Assembly: GCA_017501525.1 (NCBI GenBank)
Contig: JAFVWT010000014.1
Span: 1-41,942 of the forward strand
Direction of reading: 5' to 3'
Length of the DNA: 41,942 nucleotides
DNA from: Bacteroidales bacterium
GTDB lineage: Bacteria > Bacteroidota > Bacteroidia > Bacteroidales > UBA932
This document shows, one piece after another, positions 22,856 to 30,189 of the stretch (within the stretch, counting starts at the first letter, position 1; every line of letters starts with the position of its first letter). Under the pieces are notes generated by a model. It was not told where the DNA came from and made no database searches. It saw only the letters and a program-made list of their open reading frames with translations. A program made the translations under genes and the position numbers.

Positions 22856-24087
22856 AAGATGAATTGTTTGATAGGAAAATAAGGGAGTCGGTAGAAAGTT
22901 TTCAAGCAGATTCTGATTCCGGATTATGGGACTCTATAAGTGGAGCATTGGCTCGTAAAAGAAAGTGGATGTTCATTAAGAAGGTTTCTCTGTATGGTGC
23001 ATCGGTAGCGGCTGTTCTTTTAGGGGTGTTTATGATAATGTCGCCAGATAATGAGGGGAGGTTGTCCGGTTCTTCTGATTTTTCCGTTTTACCAGGGGAG
23101 CAATTGTCACAGGTAGTCGTGGAAGAGGATGTGCTACCATCACAAGAGCCGCTTAATGAGGATTATGTTGTTGTTTTACAGCAGGAAGTTCAAGAAGTCC
23201 AGGAAGTTCCTCATAAGGTTGCGGCTGATATTCCAGTAAGTCCGACTATAATTGCAGAGTCTATAAATGAAAATTTCCATAGCGGCGAATCTTTTGGTGA
23301 AGAATTGACTGAAAACAAGGTCGCCAAGTCGTCAGAAAATGAGTCTTCTCCTGAGGAAGATTCTGAATATTGGGGAGTTGGCGAAGAACTGTTGGCAGAT
23401 GATGAGTATTTTCAGGAGGAACTTTCAGCTCCAAGAGCAAAAAGAAGACCCATTACTGTTTCTGCGGGAGGAAATGTAAGTACGACTGGTCCTGAAAGTG
23501 CCTATAATTTTGTGCCCGGACCATCATTCAATGTGGGAGGAGGACATGGTGTAAAGGACAATCACAGTGTAACCCCTACATCTGCACCTAATCATTATTT
23601 TCCGGTGTCAGTTGGAGTGAATCTTTCTTATTCTTTTTTAAATGATAAACTTTCTGTAGGTATAGGACTCAATTACACATATCTGTTTTCACGCTATGAG
23701 GCACTTGTGGATAGACGTTATAATGCTGATGTGGAGCAAAGTGTCCATTACATTGGTATACCTGTTAATTTCTATTACAATATTATCGGTAATGAGTATC
23801 TCACTTTTTATGCAAATGCAGGGGGTATGTTGGAACGTGGATTGAGGACAGATTATGATATAACAACCTTTTCGGGTGAGAAAATGGACAGATATACTGA
23901 ACCAAAAGGTGTTCAATGGTCTGTCAATGCGGGGATAGGTCTGGAATATCGTTTTATTAACTTTATGGGAGTCTACCTGGAACCTCGTATTACATATTAT
24001 TTTACAGATGCTCTTCAACCACTTACGGTCCGTTCGGAACAACCTCTACAATTTAATCTTGAACTGGGTTTCAGATTTCATATTTAG
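22852..24087 (+). CDS. Membrane-anchored protein with C-terminal barrel domain, sigma-factor partner
   Basis: A 411-residue protein with three parts. A cytoplasmic N-terminus (1-40, starting KDELFDRKIRESVESF, typical of Bacteroidota sigma-linked proteins) is followed by a single membrane helix (about 43-64). A long acidic, low-complexity linker (about 65-195; repeated E-V-Q/E-V-P and S-E-E-D runs) leads to a strand-rich domain (about 197-411) with alternating patterns such as FPVSVGVNLSYSFLNDKLSV and a final QFNLELGFRFHI, resembling OMP_b-brl families. Inference: an anti-sigma-like cytoplasmic segment tied across the periplasm to an outer-membrane barrel, which could report envelope state to the ECF factor. 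No ZAS zinc motif is seen. It overlaps the sigma gene (ATGA). Confidence 0.8.
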   Translation: MKDELFDRKIRESVESFQADSDSGLWDSISGALARKRKWMFIKKVSLYGASVAAVLLGVFMIMSPDNEGRLSGSSDFSVLPGEQLSQVVVEEDVLPSQEPLNEDYVVVLQQEVQEVQEVPHKVAADIPVSPTIIAESINENFHSGESFGEELTENKVAKSSENESSPEEDSEYWGVGEELLADDEYFQEELSAPRAKRRPITVSAGGNVSTTGPESAYNFVPGPSFNVGGGHGVKDNHSVTPTSAPNHYFPVSVGVNLSYSFLNDKLSVGIGLNYTYLFSRYEALVDRRYNADVEQSVHYIGIPVNFYYNIIGNEYLTFYANAGGMLERGLRTDYDITTFSGEKMDRYTEPKGVQWSVNAGIGLEYRFINFMGVYLEPRITYYFTDALQPLTVRSEQPLQFNLELGFRFHI

Positions 24088-24125
24088 ATGTCTTGTCGGG
24101 GATAAAACCATCTGACTGAGTATCC

Positions 24126-24890
24126 TTAACGTGTGCCAACAGTGCATCCTTTTAGTTGTTGTGCCATCTTTGATGCAAATATGAAGTCGTTGAGAGCTTG
24201 ATTGTCGGCGTGGAAGATCTCTTTATTTGAGCCCTCCCAACTTTTATGTCCCTGATGGATAAATACTATTTTGTCACCTATTTCCATTACCGAGTTCATA
24301 TCGTGGGTGTTTATAATGGTGGTGATATTATATTCCTGTGTTATTTCCCTGATAAGATTGTCAATCTTTATGGAGGTGTGAGGATCAAGTCCTGAATTTG
24401 GTTCATCACAGAACAGATACTTCGGATTGAGTGCTATAGCCCTTGCAATTCCAACCCTTTTTTGCATTCCACCCGATAGTTCTGATGGGTATTTTTTGTT
24501 TACATTCGTGAGACCTACTCTCTCAAGACAGAAATTTGCCCTTTCAAGTTTCTCCTCTTTTGACATATTTGTAAAGAAATTGAGTGGGAATATGACATTT
24601 TCCTGGGCATTGGCAAAATCGAATAGTGCACTTCCCTGGAAGAGCATTCCTATCTCTCTTCTGAGTCTCTTTTTCTCTTTTGCGTTTAGGGAGTTGAGCA
24701 GGGTGTTACCATAGAATATTTCTCCTGAGTCTGCCTCCATTAGTCCTATGATTGTCTTAAGCAGTACTGTTTTGCCTGAACCGCTTGCTCCAATGACCAA
24801 GGAGCATTCTCCCGGTTTGTATGTCGCTGAAATATCATAGAGGGCCTGTTTCCCTTCAAATGATTTGTTGATATTCTTTATGGTAATCAT
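24126..24890 (-). CDS. ABC transporter ATPase, MlaF type
   Basis: A 254-residue ATP-binding subunit of a phospholipid-type (Mla) transporter. It shows Walker A GASGSGKTVL (33-42), a Q-loop in GMLFQGSALFDFANAQENV (the FDSL/FDFA element is characteristic of MlaF), signature LSGGMQKRVGIARA, Walker B YLFCDEPNSGLDP and the H-loop THDMNS. Its start codon overlaps the stop of the MlaE-type permease by one base, so the two are translated together. The substrate-binding MCE protein (MlaD) usually follows or lies nearby but is not in this stretch; the next gene downstream is unrelated. Direction of lipid movement cannot be told. Confidence 0.93.
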   Translation of the reverse strand: MITIKNINKSFEGKQALYDISATYKPGECSLVIGASGSGKTVLLKTIIGLMEADSGEIFYGNTLLNSLNAKEKKRLRREIGMLFQGSALFDFANAQENVIFPLNFFTNMSKEEKLERANFCLERVGLTNVNKKYPSELSGGMQKRVGIARAIALNPKYLFCDEPNSGLDPHTSIKIDNLIREITQEYNITTIINTHDMNSVMEIGDKIVFIHQGHKSWEGSNKEIFHADNQALNDFIFASKMAQQLKGCTVGTR

Positions 24891-25681
24891 TACAACATGA
24901 TTTTAGTCAATATTAGATTTGCTATAAGTATCATGGCACTTGCGACCACAATCGCTTTTGTGCTGGAGCGTCCGACTCCGAGGGAACCCCCGTTGGCATA
25001 GTATCCGTAATATGATGATATGGAACTTATTATAAAACTGAAGACAGATGTTTTTATAGCTGTATATAGTACATAATATTCGGTAAAGGCAAAGCGAAGT
25101 CCTGTTATATAATCTTTCACCATAATTATTCCGGTAATCTGCACCAGTAGGTAGCCACCTATGATACCGACTATAATGCTCATTAGTGTAAGAAGAGGAT
25201 TGAGTAGTGTGGTAGAGCATATTTTGGGTAATACTAAGTATGAGGCAGAGTTCACACCCATCATTTCCATTGCGTCAATTTGTTCGGTTATTCTCATTGT
25301 TCCTATTTCAGAGGATATGTTGGATCCGATTTTTCCGGCCAATATCAGGCATACCATTGTAGATGAAAATTCGAGTATAAGAGACTCTCTTGCCATATAT
25401 CCAATGTACATTTTGGGTAATAGCGGAGAGGTCATATTGCTCGATGTCTGGATCACCAATACAGCCCCTATGAATATGGAAATCAATGCAATGAGAGGAA
25501 TGGAGTTGATCACTAGCTTGTCAGCTTCATTGAAAAAGTTTTTGACGAAAATTCTCCATTTTTCGGGTTTCCTGAAGACTTGACCCAAAAAGAGAAAGTA
25601 ATGTCCTATGTGGTAAAAGAAATTTGATTTCAATGTGTTTCTATTTATAAAGTCCCTCAAAGTTACAAATTTTAGCTCCAT
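24890..25681 (-). CDS. ABC transporter permease, MlaE type
   Basis: A 263-residue inner-membrane permease of the MlaE/TRAP-like family. Five to six hydrophobic helices and the family hallmarks are present: INSIPLIALISIFIGAVLVI, ESLILEFSSTMVCLILAGKIG, the coupling segment SSEIGTMRITEQIDAMEMMG, and YLVLPKI. The length is standard (about 245-265). It pairs with the MlaF-type ATPase immediately downstream to move lipids between the inner membrane and the outer envelope. It has a -7 box right at its ATG. The other transporter parts (MCE protein, periplasmic carrier) must be encoded elsewhere. Confidence 0.93.
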   Translation of the reverse strand: MELKFVTLRDFINRNTLKSNFFYHIGHYFLFLGQVFRKPEKWRIFVKNFFNEADKLVINSIPLIALISIFIGAVLVIQTSSNMTSPLLPKMYIGYMARESLILEFSSTMVCLILAGKIGSNISSEIGTMRITEQIDAMEMMGVNSASYLVLPKICSTTLLNPLLTLMSIIVGIIGGYLLVQITGIIMVKDYITGLRFAFTEYYVLYTAIKTSVFSFIISSISSYYGYYANGGSLGVGRSSTKAIVVASAMILIANLILTKIML

Positions 25682-25682
25682 T

Positions 25683-25690
25683 CAAAGATA
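25683..25690 (-). promoter_or_regulatory. -7 box abutting the mlaE start
   Basis: The minus strand reads TATCTTTG (exact TAnnTTTG), with one base between it and the ATG at 25681. If this is the functional box, the mRNA is leaderless or the true start codon is slightly further in. Confidence 0.4.
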
Positions 25691-25801
25691 TTTATTGCAT
25701 AAACGTAAAATGTTTTGTCTTAAAAGGTAAATAGTTGGTGCTAACTCTTGTGCAGATATATCTGATTTGATAACTTCGCCTTTGTGAAAGAGATAGTGTG
25801 T

Positions 25802-27334
25802 ATGAATGAATTTGTCTATAAAATGTATAGTGCCACCTGTGTGGGTTTGGAGCCGGTGGTGATAACTATTGAAGTTTCTGTTTCGACCGGTGTGGGGATC
25901 TATCTTGTCGGCCTTCCGGATAGTGCTGTAAGGGAGGCTCTTTTGAGAGTGACTTCTGCTATTGGTTTCTGCGATTACAAGGTTCCGGGGAAGAAAATCG
26001 TTATAAATATGGCTCCTGCAAATATTAAGAAGGAGGGTTCAGGTTATGATGTGGCAATAGCTGTATCTCTACTTGCAGCCTCAGGGCAGTGCCACTTTGT
26101 ATTATCGTCAGATTGTCTGCTTCTGGGGGAACTATCTTTGTCGGGGGAACTCCGAAGTGTGCCGGGGACTTTGCCTATTGCAATCAATGCTTCCCAAATG
26201 GGGTTCAAATATCTTATCTGTCCGAAGGATAGTGCAGCTCAGGCAGCTCAAGCAGAAGGTGTTACTGTTTATGGTGTCTCTACATTGAAAGAGGTTGTAG
26301 AGGTTCTCAGCGGAGGAAGTGACGTGGAACGCTTTACTCCTTCTCGCACCCCTTACACTATTACGGACAGGAGTTCTTTCGAGTATGATTTTGCCAATGT
26401 AAAGGGACAAACTTTTGCAAAAAGGGGCTTGGAAATAGCTTGTAGCGGAGGGCATAATATTATATTGTGCGGACCTCCAGGTGCCGGGAAGAGTTTTATG
26501 GCTAAGGCATTTGCGTCAATAATTCCGCCTATGTCGTATCTGGAGTCCATAGAGACAAGTATCATCTATTCAGTGGCAGGAATGATTGGGCAGGGGGATG
26601 GTCTTATAATGGAGCGTCCTTTCAGAACACCTCACCATACGGCGAGTGTAGTGTCGTTTGCAGGAGGGGGAAGCGGGGCAATGCCGGGAGAGATCTCTCT
26701 TGCTCATAATGGAGTGCTATATCTTGATGAAGTTCTGCAATATCCTTCGAGTTTGCTCGATTTGCTAAGGCAGCCGTTAGAAGATCGTGCAATAACAATT
26801 TCCAGAGCAAAATATAAAGTAACTTATCCGGCCTCCTTTATGTTGGTTGGCTCAATGAATCCTTGTCCGTGCGGATATGCAGGGGATTCAAGTGGAAGAT
26901 GTACCTGTACCCCAGGAATGATAAGCCGTTACCGTTCAAAATTGTCAGGACCATTGCTTGATAGGATAGATCTGAATATAAAGGTAAAACCATTGGACAA
27001 TGATTCAATGTTTTCGCAGGAACCTTCTGAACCGAGCAAGGTCATTGCCACTCGTGTGAGAAAGGTCAGAGAGATACAATATGAGCGTTTTGGAGGCAGT
27101 TCCATTTACCTTAATGCGCAGATGTCGGCCTCAGATATCAACACATATTGCAAACTCAATCTCCTTGAGACAAAGTTTCTTCGTGAATTTGCTGATAAAT
27201 TCAATTTTTCAGCCAGGGCATATAGCAGAATATTGAAGCTGGCCAGGACTATAGCAGATATGGCTGGGGAGAAAAATATAAAAATAGAGCATCTTTCTGA
27301 GGCGGTGCAGTACAGATTCCAAGATTTTGATTAA
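25802..27334 (+). CDS. YifB/ComM-family Mg-chelatase-like AAA ATPase
   Basis: A 510-residue protein with an N-terminal Lon-like fold (about 5-165; VGLEPVVITIEVSV and GLPDSAVREAL), an AAA+ module with Walker A CGPPGAGKSFMAKAF, Walker B GVLYLDEVLQYP, a tetracysteine MNPCPCGYAGDSSGRCTC, and a C-terminal Mg_chelatase_C helical domain. This is the ComM/YifB family; in naturally competent bacteria ComM is a branch-migration helicase for recombination of incoming DNA, and in others its role is less clear. The ATG at 25802 (MNEFVYKMYSATCVG) is preferred to a GTG six codons upstream. An imperfect TAACTTCG box is at 25771-25778. It heads the seven-gene run ending with NadCA, with 21 bp to tsaE. Confidence 0.94.
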   Translation: MNEFVYKMYSATCVGLEPVVITIEVSVSTGVGIYLVGLPDSAVREALLRVTSAIGFCDYKVPGKKIVINMAPANIKKEGSGYDVAIAVSLLAASGQCHFVLSSDCLLLGELSLSGELRSVPGTLPIAINASQMGFKYLICPKDSAAQAAQAEGVTVYGVSTLKEVVEVLSGGSDVERFTPSRTPYTITDRSSFEYDFANVKGQTFAKRGLEIACSGGHNIILCGPPGAGKSFMAKAFASIIPPMSYLESIETSIIYSVAGMIGQGDGLIMERPFRTPHHTASVVSFAGGGSGAMPGEISLAHNGVLYLDEVLQYPSSLLDLLRQPLEDRAITISRAKYKVTYPASFMLVGSMNPCPCGYAGDSSGRCTCTPGMISRYRSKLSGPLLDRIDLNIKVKPLDNDSMFSQEPSEPSKVIATRVRKVREIQYERFGGSSIYLNAQMSASDINTYCKLNLLETKFLREFADKFNFSARAYSRILKLARTIADMAGEKNIKIEHLSEAVQYRFQDFD

Positions 27335-27355
27335 CTTTATCCTTTATTTGAAATA

Positions 27356-27769
27356 ATGGGAAAGGTAATAATTAAAAATTTGGAAGATATTGACCGCGCT
27401 GCAAAGGAGTTTCTGGAACTTACGGCTGGAGAATATCTGTATGCTTTTTATGGATCAATGGGGGCAGGGAAGACTACGTTTATCTCGGCTTTGTGTAGGG
27501 CGTGCGGAGTGGAGGATGAGGTTTCCAGTCCTACTTTTACCATTGTAAATGAGTATAAAACAAGTCAATACGATTCAATTTATCATTTCGATTTTTACAG
27601 AATAGATTCTATACGTGAAGTGATAGATATAGGTATTGAGGAGTATTGGTTTTCTGATGGCAGGTGTTTTATGGAGTGGCCGGAGAAGGTGGAAGAGATA
27701 TTGCCCGAAGAGACCCTTAGAGTCTATATCACAACAATGGAAGATGGTTCCCGTCAAATAGAGTTTTGA
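27356..27769 (+). CDS. tsaE: tRNA t6A-synthesis ATPase
   Basis: A 137-residue P-loop protein required, with TsaB, TsaC and TsaD, for threonylcarbamoyl-A37 in tRNAs reading ANN codons. It contains GSMGAGKTTFISALC (33-47), SSPTFTIVNEY with the switch-like motif, HFDFYRI (Asp), and IGIEEYW...CFMEWPEKVEEILP, all diagnostic of TsaE. The length is typical. It begins 21 bp after yifB and is separated by one base from mnmH, so it is co-transcribed with another tRNA-modification gene. No oddities seen. Confidence 0.96.
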   Translation: MGKVIIKNLEDIDRAAKEFLELTAGEYLYAFYGSMGAGKTTFISALCRACGVEDEVSSPTFTIVNEYKTSQYDSIYHFDFYRIDSIREVIDIGIEEYWFSDGRCFMEWPEKVEEILPEETLRVYITTMEDGSRQIEF

Positions 27770-27770
27770 G

Positions 27771-28814
27771 ATGGCACAAGAGATAGATATTACCACAATG
27801 CTGGAGATGATGGAGGAAGGTACACCTGTGATAGATGTGCGCTCACCCTCTGAATTTATGTATGCATCTATTCCGGGGGCTGTCTCAATACCCCTTTTCG
27901 ATGATGATGAGAGGGCTCAAGTGGGGACTATTTACAAAAAACAGAGTAAAGTGAAAGCGGTCCAGAAAGGGCTTGAATTTGTTGGTCCTAAGATGAAGGA
28001 TTTTTCCAAACGGGCGCTTGCATTGGATTCCCAGCAGCTTATAGTCCACTGTTGGAGAGGCGGTATGAGAAGCGGTGCTATGTCCTGGTTATTTGAGATG
28101 CTTGGGCTTACGTGTTATAGATTGGAAGGAGGGTATAAAGCATATAGAAATTATGTTCTTGATTTTTTCTCTCAGCCTATCAGGTTTGTAGTGCTGGGGG
28201 GACGTACAGGAGCGGGAAAAACAGATATTCTCAAACAGTTGGAGGCAATGGGGGAACAAGTGTTGGATTTGGAGGGACTTGCAAATCACAAAGGTTCTGC
28301 ATTTGGCTCATTGGGAGAGTCTGCACAGCCTACATCTGAGATGTTTGATCACTTGATATTCAATGTGCTAAGGCGTTTTGACAAAGACAGAGTCGTATGG
28401 GTGGAGAATGAAAGTATCAATATTGGAAAGGTCTTCATTCCACAGCCTTTGTGGAAACAGATCTCTCAGGCACCTATTGTAGTGGTAGATACTGAGTACG
28501 AAGTCCGTTTGGCAAGAATTATGAGGGTTTATGCCTATTTTCCTACTGAGTTACTCTGTGAGATGATTAAGAAAATTCAGAAACGGATGGGGTATGACAA
28601 TGCCCAAAAGGCATATGAGGCATGTTTGAATGGAGATAAACAACTGGCTGCAAGAATGTGTCTGGTTTATTACGATAAGCTTTATGATAGGGGATTAAAG
28701 ACTAATGAATCCCGAGATATACCGATTTTCTCGGTAAAATGTGATACTGAGAATGTCGAGGAAGTAGCGAAAAAAATAGTTTCATTAAATATTTTCAATA
28801 ATGGCGACCAATAA
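27771..28814 (+). CDS. mnmH: tRNA 2-selenouridine synthase
   Basis: A 347-residue enzyme (SelU/YbbB) that converts 2-thiouridine at wobble position 34 of Lys, Glu and Gln tRNAs to 2-selenouridine using selenophosphate, via a geranylated intermediate. An N-terminal rhodanese domain carries the catalytic Cys94 in IVHCWRGGMRS. A P-loop domain follows with GGRTGAGKT (143-151), then the EGLANHKGSAFG-like motif (DLEGLANHKGSAFG) and WVENESINIGK. The length is close to E. coli MnmH (364). It overlaps the following DsrE-type gene by 14 bp and is followed by selD, the source of its selenium donor, a self-consistent selenium module. selA and selB are not in the window. Confidence 0.96.
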   Translation: MAQEIDITTMLEMMEEGTPVIDVRSPSEFMYASIPGAVSIPLFDDDERAQVGTIYKKQSKVKAVQKGLEFVGPKMKDFSKRALALDSQQLIVHCWRGGMRSGAMSWLFEMLGLTCYRLEGGYKAYRNYVLDFFSQPIRFVVLGGRTGAGKTDILKQLEAMGEQVLDLEGLANHKGSAFGSLGESAQPTSEMFDHLIFNVLRRFDKDRVVWVENESINIGKVFIPQPLWKQISQAPIVVVDTEYEVRLARIMRVYAYFPTELLCEMIKKIQKRMGYDNAQKAYEACLNGDKQLAARMCLVYYDKLYDRGLKTNESRDIPIFSVKCDTENVEEVAKKIVSLNIFNNGDQ

Positions 28815-29145
28815 AAAAGTTACAATTGTAATTAATCGAAACGGAATGGGGCATGCAGATGAGCAATTGACCTCGGTTCTTATTAAGAATTATTTGACAC
28901 TTTTAATGGAAGGAGACCTTCCTGCCTATATATGTCTTTATGCGGAAGGTGTTAAGCTTGCAATAGACGGTTCTTCTGTTATAGAGGAGCTCAGGGCGTT
29001 GGAAGAAGCAGGTGTTAACATCCTTATATGCAAGACATGTCTCAATTTTTATAATGCACTTGACAAGGTGGCTGCCGGTACAGTTGCGACAATGGTTGAT
29101 ATTATGGGTGCGCAAACTAATTGTGATAAAGTGATAGTTCTTTAG
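28801..29145 (+). CDS. YedF-like DsrE-fold selenium-metabolism protein
   Basis: A 114-residue protein resembling the C-terminal DsrE-like half of YedF, a protein repeatedly found beside selD and selenium genes. It has the expected VTIVINRNGMGHADEQL start and the CKTC motif (Cys77, Cys80) in GVNILICKTCLNFY. Full-length YedF (about 200 residues) has a TusA-like N-terminal domain with its own Cys; that part is missing here, and neither the preceding nor following gene supplies it. Inferred role: a sulfur/selenium carrier or accessory factor for SelD or MnmH. It overlaps mnmH by 14 bp and lies 7 bp before selD. The exact function is not known for the family. Confidence 0.85.
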   Translation: MATNKKVTIVINRNGMGHADEQLTSVLIKNYLTLLMEGDLPAYICLYAEGVKLAIDGSSVIEELRALEEAGVNILICKTCLNFYNALDKVAAGTVATMVDIMGAQTNCDKVIVL

Positions 29146-29152
29146 TTGCATT

Positions 29153-30184
29153 ATGGAACAGATAAGATTGACGCAGTTCAGTCCCGGTGCTGGATGCGGA
29201 TGTAAAATTGCCCCGAGGGAGTTGGAGGAGATTCTCAAGGGGAGCCGTTCAAAACTCTCGTTTCCTGAATTGTTGGTTGGAAATGATACTAAAGATGATG
29301 CGGCTGTTTATGATATCGGTGGAGGCAAAGCGATAATCAGTACTACCGATTTCTTTACTCCAATAGTAGATGACCCCTATAATTTTGGAAGGATTGCAGC
29401 GACAAATGCGATAAGTGATATCTATGCAATGGGGGGTAGACCTATAATGGCTATAGGAATTTTAGGTTGGCCTTTAGACAAATTACCTTCGGCTACCGCT
29501 TCTGTAGTGATTAGTGGAGCGCGCCAGGTGTGTGATGATGCCGGTATCCCGTTGGCTGGTGGACACAGTATAAATATTTCAGATCCCATTTTTGGTCTTG
29601 CAGTGACAGGCATTATCGATTCTCATAAGGTGAAGATGAATAGCGGAGCAAAAGTTGGGGATTTGTTGTTCCTGACCAAACCTATTGGTATAGGTCTTGT
29701 TGCATCGGCTGAAAAGTTTGGAGTGGTTCGTGATGAAGATAGGAAAAGGGCTTTGGAACTTATGACACGACTTAATCTTCCAGGTGCTAGGTTGTCAGAT
29801 CTCGATGTGGTCCACGCTATAACGGATGTGACAGGATTTGCCCTTGCAGGACACTCGATAGAGATGGCTCAAGGCAGTGGTCTTATGGCGGTTATTGATT
29901 ATAAGTCGGTACCCAGGATTGAGGGAATCGAGTATTATATTGAGCAGGAGTGTATGCCGGGGGGAACTTTTAGAAATTTTGCAAGTTATGGGGATAAGTG
30001 TGATATGGATCCCGCTTACAAACCATTGATGTGCGATCCTCAAACGTCAGGAGGATTGTTGGTGGCGGTTGACCCTTCAGGTGTGGAAGAGGCCAAAAGG
30101 TGTGTTGAAGAGTGTGGACACGAATTTTATAAAATAGGATATATGGCGGAATGTGATGGAGATAAATATTTGAAAGTGATATAA
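29153..30184 (+). CDS. selD: Selenide, water dikinase (selenophosphate synthetase)
   Basis: A 343-residue enzyme that makes selenophosphate from selenide and ATP. The N-terminal active loop SPGAGCGCKIAP contains Cys15 (the E. coli Cys17 equivalent) and Lys18. It is the Cys form, so no selenocysteine recoding is needed and no in-frame TGA occurs. DDAAVYDIGGGKAIISTTDFF and AATNAISDIYAMGG supply the metal- and ATP-binding Asp residues, and LCDPQTSGGLL is also conserved. Its neighbours mnmH and the DsrE-type gene show that selenophosphate serves tRNA selenation here. A selenoprotein pathway cannot be judged from this window. Six bases separate it from nadB. Confidence 0.97.
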   Translation: MEQIRLTQFSPGAGCGCKIAPRELEEILKGSRSKLSFPELLVGNDTKDDAAVYDIGGGKAIISTTDFFTPIVDDPYNFGRIAATNAISDIYAMGGRPIMAIGILGWPLDKLPSATASVVISGARQVCDDAGIPLAGGHSINISDPIFGLAVTGIIDSHKVKMNSGAKVGDLLFLTKPIGIGLVASAEKFGVVRDEDRKRALELMTRLNLPGARLSDLDVVHAITDVTGFALAGHSIEMAQGSGLMAVIDYKSVPRIEGIEYYIEQECMPGGTFRNFASYGDKCDMDPAYKPLMCDPQTSGGLLVAVDPSGVEEAKRCVEECGHEFYKIGYMAECDGDKYLKVI

Positions 30185-30189
30185 AAAAG

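Noticed and set aside
25161-25583. Plus-strand 140-codon frame opposite mlaE
   Set aside because: A hydrophobic-looking antisense product of a membrane protein gene; no independent support.
29195-29206. Possible selenocysteine in SelD
   Set aside because: The active-site codon is an ordinary Cys codon; there is no in-frame TGA.
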